Shown: positions 53,801-62,427 of the stretch, piece after piece
Numbering within the stretch: the first letter of the stretch is position 1
Layout of the letters: each line of letters starts with the position of its first letter
Source: CAYPHA01 sp964410215
GTDB lineage: Bacteria > Calditrichota > Calditrichia > Calditrichales > CAYPHA01
Reading direction: 5' to 3'
Length of the DNA stretch: 64,000 nt
Assembly: GCA_964410215.1 (NCBI GenBank)
Contig: CAYPHA010000012.1
Span: 1-64,000 of the forward strand
Program-made: the position numbers and the translations under genes
Notes under the pieces: generated by a model
Told to the model about the DNA's origin: nothing
The model's input: only the letters and a program-made list of their open reading frames with translations
The model's database searches: none

Positions 53801-55018
53801 ATGCCAAAAGATTTTATTCAGGATAATCATATACCGCTTTTCCAATCATTGTCTGAGGATGAACTGACTCTCCTCGTTGAAAAGCTGGATGAACTCCATT
53901 TTCAGGCCGGAGAGACTATTATCCGTGAAGGTGAACAGGGTGATTGTATGTTTCTCCTGAGAAATGGTGTCGTGAGAGTTTTTGCCCAAATTCCCGAAGG
54001 CGGTGATGAAATTACCCTCTCGCGACTTGAAGCGGGAGATTATTTCGGAGAAATGGCCCTGATTACCGGTGACACGAGGTCGGCTTCCGTCCAGGCCGTC
54101 ACTGATGTTAAACTGTGGAAATTATCCAAAACAGATTTCGATGAACTGATTAAAAACTATCCCGATATCACGCTCTCGCTGACACATATGCTGAGCCAGC
54201 GCCTCAAACATACCAATAAAGCACTGGAATTGTCGGAGAAGCAAATCAGGGAACGGTTCATCCCGCAGGGAACTCTCGATGCGGTGGATGTCATCTCCCT
54301 GCTTAAATTCGCGGAAGAAAATTCACTAACCGGTTACCTGGAAATCAGGAATGAAGAGGATAAGGCCTTGTTTACTTTTGAAAAAGGTCAGCTTAAAAAT
54401 CTCGATTACAATGGTAAGGAAGAAACGGAGGCAATGGACGAAATTCTGCTCTGGAAAGCGGGCAGGTTTACCATCGAGCCTGAAATGTTCAATTTAAATG
54501 CTGTCGATGCGGTGCCGGAGCAGGGAAAAGAGGATTCATTGCAGAAAAATGATGTGGATAAGCCAGAACAGCCGGTGGAGAATGAAGGCGATGGAACAGT
54601 GATCCGGGAAGATTATAGCAACGACTCTGAATGGGATGTGTTGACACCCGTGGAATTATTTAATCGCTATCTCAGTGAAAAAGTGGGAGAATTTAACCGC
54701 TTTGCCGGACTGCAGGTTACCAAAAATGCTCTGAGACAAAGTTATATTAAATTCAGGGATTATTTCGATGTGATTAACGATATCGAAATTGAGTCTTCAC
54801 CGGAGGTGAGAATTGAGATCCGGACGGATAACTGGTCTGAAAAGCATACGCTTTTTGCAGCCATTCTCCTGCGAAGTCTGGTAAATATTATCGAGCGCGA
54901 TGTTATTGGTATTGCATTCTGGAATCCGGAATCGGCCCACTCGGCTATTAATGAACAATTGAAAATTATTTCTTATTTTGAATATTTTGAACAGGCAACG
55001 GATTTTGTACGTGTCTGA
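53801..55018 (+). CDS. CNBD-DUF4388 protein, paralogue
   Basis: A 405-residue protein starting one base after the previous stop (TAA-ATG), so translation is probably coupled. Cyclic nucleotide-binding domain (EGEQGDCMFLLRNGVVRVF, AGDYFGEMALITGDTRSASV), DUF4388 domain (LDAVDVISLLKFAEENSLTGYLEI), an acidic linker, and a unique C-terminal domain of about 130 residues (TPVELFNRYLSEKVGEFNRF) in place of the receiver. DUF4388 proteins occur in gliding or c-di-GMP regulation contexts. Its stop is one base from that of the convergent LOG gene. Confidence 0.85.
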   Translation: MPKDFIQDNHIPLFQSLSEDELTLLVEKLDELHFQAGETIIREGEQGDCMFLLRNGVVRVFAQIPEGGDEITLSRLEAGDYFGEMALITGDTRSASVQAVTDVKLWKLSKTDFDELIKNYPDITLSLTHMLSQRLKHTNKALELSEKQIRERFIPQGTLDAVDVISLLKFAEENSLTGYLEIRNEEDKALFTFEKGQLKNLDYNGKEETEAMDEILLWKAGRFTIEPEMFNLNAVDAVPEQGKEDSLQKNDVDKPEQPVENEGDGTVIREDYSNDSEWDVLTPVELFNRYLSEKVGEFNRFAGLQVTKNALRQSYIKFRDYFDVINDIEIESSPEVRIEIRTDNWSEKHTLFAAILLRSLVNIIERDVIGIAFWNPESAHSAINEQLKIISYFEYFEQATDFVRV

Positions 55019-55019
55019 C

Positions 55020-55823
55020 CTAAAGCTGGTCCTGAAGGAGTTCAAAAGCCTCTTTCGCCGAATTGACATATCTGAATAAATCCAGGTCTTCCCGTGATAT
55101 GGTTCCCCAGCGTGCCATCGCATCAAAATCAATAATATCCCTCCAGTAATCCTGGCCAAAAATAATTATTGGCATTTTCTTTCGTACTTTTTTTGTCTGG
55201 ATTAAGGTGAGAACTTCCATTAGTTCATCGAGGGTTCCATAACCGCCCGGAAAAATAACCAGTGCTTTTGCAAGGTAAACAAACCAGTATTTCCTCATGA
55301 AGAAATAGTGGAATTCAAACATGAATTCTTTCGGGATATAGGGATTGGGATACTGTTCCATTGGAAGTGATATGTTCAAGCCGATTGACCGGCCGCCGCC
55401 AATTTGGGCCCCCTTGTTTGCCGCTTCCATGATGCCGGGACCGCCGCCGGAACATACATAATGACTCTGTTGACCGGAGTTACCATCCTTTGACCAGACC
55501 GTGAGGAGGCGTGACAATTCAACGGCGTCTTCGTAATATTTGGAAAGCCGAAGCTGCAGCCTGGCCGAGGCGAGTTGCTGCTCCAGTTCGGCAGAAGGGC
55601 TTTTTTCAGCATTCTCGGCAATTTTTTTCAACTCACCCTTCGCTTCTTCTTTCGATTTAATGCGGGCAGAGCCGAAAAAAACGATTGTCGATTCAACCTC
55701 ATGATTGATAAAACGGTAATGGGGTTCATAAAATTCGGAAAGAATTCGCAGGGGACGGGCCTGTGAACTGTTTAAAAAATCCAGGTTGTTATATGCTTTT
55801 TGTGCTTTTTTCGTCTTGGCCAT
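55020..55823 (-). CDS. LOG-family (TIGR00730-type) Rossmann protein
   Basis: A 267-residue protein of the LOG/YgdH type, nucleoside 5'-monophosphate phosphoribohydrolases. Motifs: CSGGGPGIMEAANKGA and PGGYGTLDELMEVLTLIQ (PGGxGTxxE carries the catalytic Glu). The N-terminal 70 residues are an extra helical segment as in the longer YgdH/PpnN-like group. The biological substrate in bacteria is usually AMP or other NMP. Overlaps nothing; convergent with the CNBD gene. Confidence 0.88.
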   Translation of the reverse strand: MAKTKKAQKAYNNLDFLNSSQARPLRILSEFYEPHYRFINHEVESTIVFFGSARIKSKEEAKGELKKIAENAEKSPSAELEQQLASARLQLRLSKYYEDAVELSRLLTVWSKDGNSGQQSHYVCSGGGPGIMEAANKGAQIGGGRSIGLNISLPMEQYPNPYIPKEFMFEFHYFFMRKYWFVYLAKALVIFPGGYGTLDELMEVLTLIQTKKVRKKMPIIIFGQDYWRDIIDFDAMARWGTISREDLDLFRYVNSAKEAFELLQDQL

Positions 55824-55888
55824 TTTCTATCCGTTTTTAGTAAGAGTATTGTCTTTCAAAACCTGTAATTTCATATAGTTTATATACA

Positions 55889-58069
55889 TTATCCAGTTTT
55901 ATTTACAGTTTCCAGAATATTTTTAACACGACTCGCTGTTTGAACCACTTCGTTTTCCATCTCGGAGATAAATGGATTTTCCGTAAGAGCGCCCAGGACA
56001 GCATTCATTTCTTCCTGATTACGGTAAATAATTTTCCTGAAATCGCTGGTATAGTCCTTTTTTCTGGATTCCTTTGTCCACTCGAGAACCGTGCTGTCTA
56101 TCGTGAGAAATCGATCCGCGATGCGCGAGAGCAATGCCGCATCCAGATCCCTTATCGAAAGACTTTCCACCATAAATAAGCAATAGAGGGCGTGATCCTT
56201 TCGCTGTGATGGATAGGACTGCCAGAGACGGTCATAGGTTGCATGCAGATCATCCCAGGAAGGAATAACACCATTTTTTACATTATCTATAAGGCTGCGG
56301 ACATCCGACAACGGTGCGAGCTGTCCTCCCAGATTATACCACTCGTGTTCGGGCTCAGAATAACCATCACGGATTTCCTTAAGCACATCGATATCCGGTT
56401 TCTGTGTTATCAATTCATCTGCCAGCTTAAAAAGCTCCCGTGCGCCATAATAGACCAGCATCATCTGGTAGAGATGATAACCCTGTGCCGGTTTTATCAG
56501 CAGAGTCTTTCCTTTATTAATCTGGCCTTCCAGAAATACCTGTACCTTTTTATCGATATCTCTGTTTTCAATGAGCTCTTCCGGACTGATTTTCTTCCCG
56601 GCAGCCTTTGAAATGGCATCTTTGAGTTGCTGCATACCCCTGAGCATCTGCTCGGCACTGTCGGGTGCCAGATAATTCATTTCAATATGCTGATCTTTGA
56701 CTTTGCGTTTATCGCGATTCATGAATTTCCATGAATTCCTGGCCAGCGCATACATATTGTAGCGGAACCAGAATCCGGGCATGATTTGGATGTGGTTTGT
56801 CTTTTCACCCGGACTGACGAGGGAAAAGGGAAGCGTGATATTCAGCTCGGAATGATAGCTCCCTTTTGCAACCAGAGTAAAACAGGAAAAGTAGGAATTA
56901 TGCTTGAAGTTACTTTCCAGTCCGGGCCAGAATCCACGTTCAGCCACAATTTCACCATCTGCTGCTCTGGAATTGTGGTTGGAACCGATCGTGGCGCCCG
57001 CGGCAATGTTGGACTGCCCGAGTACCGTTGCTGCTATGAGGAATGAATTATTATGGTGCTGTTCATGAAAGGGGAAAATCAGGTTATTCAGTATCTCACA
57101 ACAGGATACGGTTGAATTCGGTCCGATCAATGAATTAATCAACCGGGCACCGTATTTGACCTGCACATTTCTTCCTGTTACGAATCGAACGGCTTTTACA
57201 CCATAAAAAATGCGGTTGCGGTAGCCAACGATACCGTTTACGAGTTCAACGCCTTCTCCGATCTGAGTACGTTCCTGATCAGTCGATAATATCGTTAGAT
57301 TTTTTAATTTGTTGGCTCCTTTTATATAGGCGCAGGAACCGACCTTGACATCTTTAATGATGCGGCTGTTTTTGATAACAGTATCCGGACCAATCGTGCC
57401 GTAATAACCACGACGCGTGTCGGCCTGTTCATCCGTCATTAATTTAAACCGTTTCATCAATTCCTTGTCTTCACGGAAACGCGACCATAAATAGGCGTCT
57501 GAAGGAAGAATCCCTTCAAAAGGCAGGATGCTTCTCCCTCCGTTCTCATTGCTGACTTCCAGCCATATTCGAAGGTCTTCGGTTTCACCATCCTTTACAA
57601 TTCCATTCCCGAATTTAGCATTGTCAACCGTATGCATTTCATCGATATTAAAAAGGATGCAATGGTCGCCGATAATGTAATGGGATAGATAGCGGACATT
57701 TCTCAGAGCCACCTGATCACCCAGATCACAGGAAATAATTGTGCAATTGTGCAGGCCAACGGGCATCCTTAGTTTATGGTGCTCCAGGTATCGAGGGGAA
57801 AGATCACCGATACGCACCATCCCGCGGAATTCACAATTTCGCACCAGTGACGGATTAAAATTGTCCGAAACCAGGATTTTGTCCCAATCCTCGGCCGTAT
57901 TATTGTTCTTGACAAGCACCTCGATTTCCATTGATTCCAGTGATCGGTATTTATGTTTATCCGATTGCCTGTTGCGAAAATAATAACGATCCGTGTGATC
58001 TACCATATGTTCAGGCGGAACAAAATCGCTGGTAATATCTTCAAGGTTACCGATTTTTATCTGGGACAT
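55889..58069 (-). CDS. DUF4954 left-handed beta-helix protein
   Basis: A 726-residue protein of the DUF4954 family. Residues 70-400 show irregular hexapeptide turns of a left-handed beta helix (IGDLSPRYLEHHKLRMPVGLHNCTIISCDLGDQV, GTIGPDTVIKNSRIIKDVKVGSCAYIKG), with a conserved late region (HNNSFLIAATVLGQSNIAAGATIGSNHNSRAADGEI). Similar folds serve sugar-nucleotide and acyltransferases, so an enzymatic role on nucleotide sugars is plausible but unproven. Helical tail of about 250 residues. GGAGG precedes ATG 58069. Divergent from the ROK gene. Confidence 0.82.
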   Translation of the reverse strand: MSQIKIGNLEDITSDFVPPEHMVDHTDRYYFRNRQSDKHKYRSLESMEIEVLVKNNNTAEDWDKILVSDNFNPSLVRNCEFRGMVRIGDLSPRYLEHHKLRMPVGLHNCTIISCDLGDQVALRNVRYLSHYIIGDHCILFNIDEMHTVDNAKFGNGIVKDGETEDLRIWLEVSNENGGRSILPFEGILPSDAYLWSRFREDKELMKRFKLMTDEQADTRRGYYGTIGPDTVIKNSRIIKDVKVGSCAYIKGANKLKNLTILSTDQERTQIGEGVELVNGIVGYRNRIFYGVKAVRFVTGRNVQVKYGARLINSLIGPNSTVSCCEILNNLIFPFHEQHHNNSFLIAATVLGQSNIAAGATIGSNHNSRAADGEIVAERGFWPGLESNFKHNSYFSCFTLVAKGSYHSELNITLPFSLVSPGEKTNHIQIMPGFWFRYNMYALARNSWKFMNRDKRKVKDQHIEMNYLAPDSAEQMLRGMQQLKDAISKAAGKKISPEELIENRDIDKKVQVFLEGQINKGKTLLIKPAQGYHLYQMMLVYYGARELFKLADELITQKPDIDVLKEIRDGYSEPEHEWYNLGGQLAPLSDVRSLIDNVKNGVIPSWDDLHATYDRLWQSYPSQRKDHALYCLFMVESLSIRDLDAALLSRIADRFLTIDSTVLEWTKESRKKDYTSDFRKIIYRNQEEMNAVLGALTENPFISEMENEVVQTASRVKNILETVNKTG

Positions 58070-58243
58070 AAGGCCTCCGTTAAACCAAAATTAATAATTA
58101 TCTTAGATTATTCGGCATTGATGTGAAAAAAATATGAAAAAGTAACTATTTTTTTTTATTTTATGCACTGACAGGGGTGTATCCAATAGTCATACCATTT
58201 TCTTCTGTTATGCGATAGAACGATTATTATCAAAGGATTTAAA

Positions 58244-59518
58244 ATGATTCGAGATGCCGGCTACGGACCAAAGTTAGTTAGGGAGTTTAACGAACTTAAC
58301 ATTCTACGTTTAATAAAAAACGAAGGACCCATGTCCCGGGCGGAATTGGCAAAGCGCTATAAAATTTCCAAAGCGACCGTTTCAGAGATTATCACCTATT
58401 TATTGCACCAAAACTTTATATCGGAAGTAGGAATGGGAGATTCTACGAGTCTGGGTGGACGTAAACCAATACTTCTCGAGTTTAACCAGAAAGCCGGTTA
58501 TGCGATCGGTATAGAGATAAAGCGCGATCACGCACGCATCGCCCTTTCCGATTTGAATGCAAAAATATATGGTGCCGTCAATATCGAATTCACCCGGGGT
58601 GCGCCTCTCAGATCGGTATTGAATGATATTTTCCGGGTAATTGACACATATCTGCTGAAACGCTGGGTTAAGAAGGCCTGTCCTGTCGGGATCGGTGTGG
58701 CCATACCCGGTTTGATCGATTACAAAAACGGCTGTATTCATGAATCCGATACGCTCAAAGGCTGGCAGGATTTTCCCATACGCGAGACGTTTGAAAATCG
58801 TTATGGTATTGAAACCGTGATTGAGAATGACGTGAAAGCCATCACTGTTGGTGAATTTCGTTTTGGTAACGGACAAAATGTAGATGACATAATCTACCTG
58901 TGGATAGGAGACGGTATCGGTGCCGGAATTATTATTAATGGTGAACTGTACCGGGGTGTATCTGCAAGCGCGGGAGAAGTCGGTTACTATGAGGTAGGAT
59001 GTTATATTCGCAATACCGACGATTTTCAGCTGCTTTACAATAATCATAAAAATTTTGGTGATATCCTTTCGGCAGAAACCCTTGTGAACGGTGCTGTCAA
59101 AGGGTTACGGGAAGGATATAAAACAGCGCTTAACGGCAAATGTCTCGATGTGAGAACGATCTTTGAAAATGCCGAAAAACAGGATCCGCTTGCACTCGAA
59201 CTTGTCAGGGAATACGGATTACTGGTCGGTATTCTATGCATTAACCTCATCAATACGCTTAATCCGGAATTGATACTGATCGGTGGACATCCCCTTTCCC
59301 ATCAGAAGCTTCTTATTCAGTTTATCCGTGAAAAAATTAAAAATGACGTGCTTCATACACCCATTAATGCCGTTAGAGTCCGTGATTCCAAGTTGCGTGA
59401 AAACGCCGGTGTCCTGGGTGCCATTGGTCTTCTTCTGGATGACCTGTTTTATACCGACCGGCTGAATGTGGAACGCTACCGCCGGATATTCCGACAGAGA
59501 CACGCGCTAGCCAGCTGA
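58244..59518 (+). CDS. ROK-family transcription regulator
   Basis: A 424-residue protein with an N-terminal winged helix (MSRAELAKRYKISKATVSEIITYLL) and a ROK sugar-kinase-like body (GIEIKRDHARIALSDL, GVAIPGLIDYKNG, IENDVKAITVGEFRFG, WIGDGIGAGIIINGELYRG, GGHPLSHQKLL). The zinc-cysteine motif CxCGxxGCxE of many ROK kinases is missing, as in repressors without kinase activity (NagC/XylR type). AAAGGA precedes ATG 58244. Divergent from DUF4954 and followed by tgt. Confidence 0.88.
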   Translation: MIRDAGYGPKLVREFNELNILRLIKNEGPMSRAELAKRYKISKATVSEIITYLLHQNFISEVGMGDSTSLGGRKPILLEFNQKAGYAIGIEIKRDHARIALSDLNAKIYGAVNIEFTRGAPLRSVLNDIFRVIDTYLLKRWVKKACPVGIGVAIPGLIDYKNGCIHESDTLKGWQDFPIRETFENRYGIETVIENDVKAITVGEFRFGNGQNVDDIIYLWIGDGIGAGIIINGELYRGVSASAGEVGYYEVGCYIRNTDDFQLLYNNHKNFGDILSAETLVNGAVKGLREGYKTALNGKCLDVRTIFENAEKQDPLALELVREYGLLVGILCINLINTLNPELILIGGHPLSHQKLLIQFIREKIKNDVLHTPINAVRVRDSKLRENAGVLGAIGLLLDDLFYTDRLNVERYRRIFRQRHALAS

Positions 59519-59577
59519 TTCAATCCGGTTTCATTGCAATACATACCTTTGTTCTTTATATTCTCGCTTTATTAAAA

Positions 59578-60735
59578 ATGTCCGGGAATGTATTGGAATT
59601 TGAGCTAATTCATACAGATAACGATACGAAAGCAAGGGCCGGAATTCTCCGAACAGATCATGGTCCTGTAGAAACACCTGTATTTATGCCTGTAGGGACA
59701 CAGGCTACCGTAAAAACCCTGACTCCAAGGGATCTCGAAGAAAACCGTGCGCAGATTATCCTGGCCAATACGTATCACCTGTTTTTACGTCCGGGAGGTC
59801 AACGGATTGCGGATTTCGGCGGGTTACACCGCTTCATGAGCTGGAGCGGTCCTATCCTGACAGACAGCGGTGGATATCAGGTATACAGCTTGAAAGAACT
59901 CAGGAAAATCGATCCGGAAGGGGTTTCTTTTCAGTCGCATCTCGACGGTTCACATCACCGATTCACGCCTGAGAATGTGATCGACATTCAACGGCAGCTC
60001 GGTAGTGATATCATGATGGTACTCGACGAATGCCCGGCCTATCCATCGGATACACTGAACATTACAAAATCAGCCGAACTGTCACTTGATTGGGCGCGAA
60101 GGGCCAGGGTCTATTATGATCAGACAATACCACAACACGGTTATGATCAGTGGCTCTTTGGAATTGTCCAGGGCGGTGTATATGAGTCCGTACGTCGGGA
60201 AAACGCGAACGCTCTCGTGACATTGGATTTTCCCGGATATGCCATCGGCGGGCTGGCTGTAGGTGAACCGGAAGAAGACCGGTTATCCATGACTGCTGTA
60301 TGTACCGGTATCCTGCCGGAAAATAAACCACGGTACCTCATGGGAGTGGGTAAACCGTCAGACTTGCTGAAATCCATCGAATTAGGGGTGGACATGTTTG
60401 ATTGTGTTATTCCAACCCGCAACGCCCGCAACGGTACTGTTTTTACCTGGAAGGGAAAAGTGGTCATCAAGGCAGGACGATACAGCGATGATAACGGTCC
60501 CATAGATGCGGATTGTACCTGTTATGCCTGTCAGACGTTTACGCGGGGATATATACGTCATCTGTTCAATACCAATGAAATTCTGGGAATGCATCTGGCG
60601 ACACTGCACAATGTACATTTTTATATACAACTCATGGAAGAAGCCAGAAGACAGATCATGAATGATACCTATGCCCAATGGAAGGCACATATTCTTCCGT
60701 TCATTTCATCGTCTCAAAATGAAGAATCAAAATAA
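59578..60735 (+). CDS. tgt: queuine tRNA-ribosyltransferase
   Basis: A 385-residue tRNA-guanine transglycosylase that exchanges G34 for the preQ1 base. Catalytic features: LTDSGGYQVYSL (Asp), nucleophile Asp in MFDCVIPTRNARNG, the zinc site CTCYACQTF...H, and GGLAVGE. Followed 14 bases later by yajC, with fmt after it; tgt-yajC is a widely conserved pair. A complete queuosine pathway is not in the window. Confidence 0.97.
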   Translation: MSGNVLEFELIHTDNDTKARAGILRTDHGPVETPVFMPVGTQATVKTLTPRDLEENRAQIILANTYHLFLRPGGQRIADFGGLHRFMSWSGPILTDSGGYQVYSLKELRKIDPEGVSFQSHLDGSHHRFTPENVIDIQRQLGSDIMMVLDECPAYPSDTLNITKSAELSLDWARRARVYYDQTIPQHGYDQWLFGIVQGGVYESVRRENANALVTLDFPGYAIGGLAVGEPEEDRLSMTAVCTGILPENKPRYLMGVGKPSDLLKSIELGVDMFDCVIPTRNARNGTVFTWKGKVVIKAGRYSDDNGPIDADCTCYACQTFTRGYIRHLFNTNEILGMHLATLHNVHFYIQLMEEARRQIMNDTYAQWKAHILPFISSSQNEESK

Positions 60736-60749
60736 CCAGAGGAGTTTCT

Positions 60750-61073
60750 ATGGTCGAATTTATTTTATTATCACCACCGGCGGGCGGAGGAGCCAATCCA
60801 CTCCTGCAGTTTTTACCGTTTATCCTGATTTTTGTTATTATTTATTTCCTGATGATGCGCCCGCAAATAAAAAAGCAGAAGGAAAAACAGAAGATGCTGG
60901 AAGCGATTAAAAAAGGCGATAATGTCATAACGATGGGGGGCATTCACGGTAAAGTGATGGGATTTAAGGATGAGGATAAAACGGTCATCGTAAAAGTTGA
61001 CGAGAACGTAAAGCTGAATATCGAAAAATCGGCTATAAATGTTGTAAATCCGGTGGGTAAGACACAGCCATGA
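60750..61073 (+). CDS. yajC: preprotein translocase accessory subunit YajC
   Basis: A 107-residue YajC protein: one membrane helix (FLPFILIFVIIYFLMM) preceded by a Gly/Pro-rich head, then RPQIKKQKEKQKMLEAIKKGDNVITMGGIHGKV with the conserved GD-V-T-GG-GKV core. Works with SecDF, not present here. Its stop overlaps the fmt start (ATGA). Confidence 0.95.
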   Translation: MVEFILLSPPAGGGANPLLQFLPFILIFVIIYFLMMRPQIKKQKEKQKMLEAIKKGDNVITMGGIHGKVMGFKDEDKTVIVKVDENVKLNIEKSAINVVNPVGKTQP

Positions 61074-62002
61074 GGCTGATTTTTATGGGAACACCGGAAT
61101 TTGCAGTGGTTTCCCTGGAAAAACTGTTGCAATCCGGTCATGACGTCGCCGCCGTTGTCACTGCTCCGGATAAACCCATGGGACGCGGACAGAAAACAGG
61201 CATCTCTGCCGTAAAAAAGTTTGCACTGGATAACCGTTTGCCACTGGTTCAAACGGAATCCCTCAGGGATCCCGCCTTTATCACGCAATTAAGAGAGTAC
61301 CAGGCGGATGTCTTTGTCGTGGTTGCCTTCCGGATTCTGCCCCGGGAAGTTTTTACGATACCGGAACATGGGACAATTAATCTGCATGCCTCACTCCTTC
61401 CAAAATACCGCGGAGCTGCGCCGATAAACTGGGCGATCATTCATGGCGAGAAGGAATCAGGTGTCACGACAATTGGTATTGACGATAAAGTGGATACCGG
61501 TGATATTCTCCTTCAGGCCACAACACCCTTACCGGCAGATATGACGGCCGGGGAATTGCATGATCGTTTGGCCGTCCTCGGTGCAGAGTTGCTTGTTGAA
61601 ACGCTCAAGGGACTTGAAGAAGGGCAGATGCAACCGTTACAACAGCAGGATGCGCAGGCTTCCAAAGCACCTAAATTGACAAGGGAGCTGTGCCGGCTTG
61701 ATTTTAATCGTCCTGCTATGGAAGTTCATAACAAGATCCGCGGACTGAGCCCTTATCCGGGTGCCTACAGTGTCTTCAGGGGACAACAAATAAAAATACT
61801 GCGAACAAGCTGTCCTGATTCCGGATCTGCTGCGGAGAACCTCCCCGGGGCGGTAAGGGCGGTTAGAAAAGATTCTTTCGATATTAATTGTTCCGAAGGA
61901 ATGATAACCGTTCACGAGGTACAGCCTGAAGGAAAACGAAAAATGACGGCAGCGTCCTTCATCAACGGCAGTCATCTGGAAAAAGGCGAGCACTTTGAAT
62001 GA
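61070..62002 (+). CDS. fmt: methionyl-tRNA formyltransferase
   Basis: A 310-residue enzyme that formylates initiator Met-tRNA using 10-formyl-THF. Motifs: IFMGTPEFAVVSLEKLL, the formyl-transfer motif HASLLPKYRGAAPINWAI, and TTIGIDDKVDTGDILLQ. C-terminal OB-like domain follows with GLSPYPGAY. Start overlaps yajC stop by four bases. Normal length. No def gene adjacent. Confidence 0.96.
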   Translation: MRLIFMGTPEFAVVSLEKLLQSGHDVAAVVTAPDKPMGRGQKTGISAVKKFALDNRLPLVQTESLRDPAFITQLREYQADVFVVVAFRILPREVFTIPEHGTINLHASLLPKYRGAAPINWAIIHGEKESGVTTIGIDDKVDTGDILLQATTPLPADMTAGELHDRLAVLGAELLVETLKGLEEGQMQPLQQQDAQASKAPKLTRELCRLDFNRPAMEVHNKIRGLSPYPGAYSVFRGQQIKILRTSCPDSGSAAENLPGAVRAVRKDSFDINCSEGMITVHEVQPEGKRKMTAASFINGSHLEKGEHFE

Positions 62003-62040
62003 AAGATTAATGTATAACCCTAATTAAAAAGGAGTTATTT

Positions 62041-62247
62041 ATGAGTTCAACGTACAAGATTATTGAAATCGTCGGAACTTCTGAATCCGGCTTCGATCAG
62101 GCCGTTCAGAATGCCGTCGAAAAAGCATCTGAAACAGTTAAAGCCATTTCGTGGTTTCAGGTACTGGAGCAGAGAGGGGCGGTTAAAGACGGCCTTGTAA
62201 CAGAATACCAGGTGATTCTCAAAGTTGGTTTTAAGCTGGTCGACTGA
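62041..62247 (+). CDS. dodecin flavin-binding protein
   Basis: A 68-residue dodecin, a dodecameric flavin (riboflavin/FMN) storage protein. STYKIIEIVGTSESGF, AVQNAVEKASETVK and SWFQVLEQRGAV with the flavin-stacking Trp are diagnostic. Strong ribosome site AAGGAG. Followed at once by a terminator. Fits a flavin-heavy anaerobic metabolism. Confidence 0.93.
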   Translation: MSSTYKIIEIVGTSESGFDQAVQNAVEKASETVKAISWFQVLEQRGAVKDGLVTEYQVILKVGFKLVD

Positions 62248-62262
62248 TATATTACCTTCGTT

Positions 62263-62293
62263 ACAGGCAGGTCTGTCAGGCCTGCCTGTTTTT
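62263..62293 (+). terminator. intrinsic terminator after dodecin
   Basis: ACAGGCAGG and CCTGCCTGT form a perfect 9-bp stem with a 9-base loop, followed by a run of five T. Confidence 0.85.
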
Positions 62294-62427
62294 ATTCATG
62301 GAATTTAACCGTTTGGTAATCGGTTGATAAAATATCGTAAAAGTTGTAACTTTAATGACTTAGGTAAAAATTTACGACCGAAGTTAATTATAAGGGATAA
62401 AAAAACTAATTAGTCATTGGAATTAAA

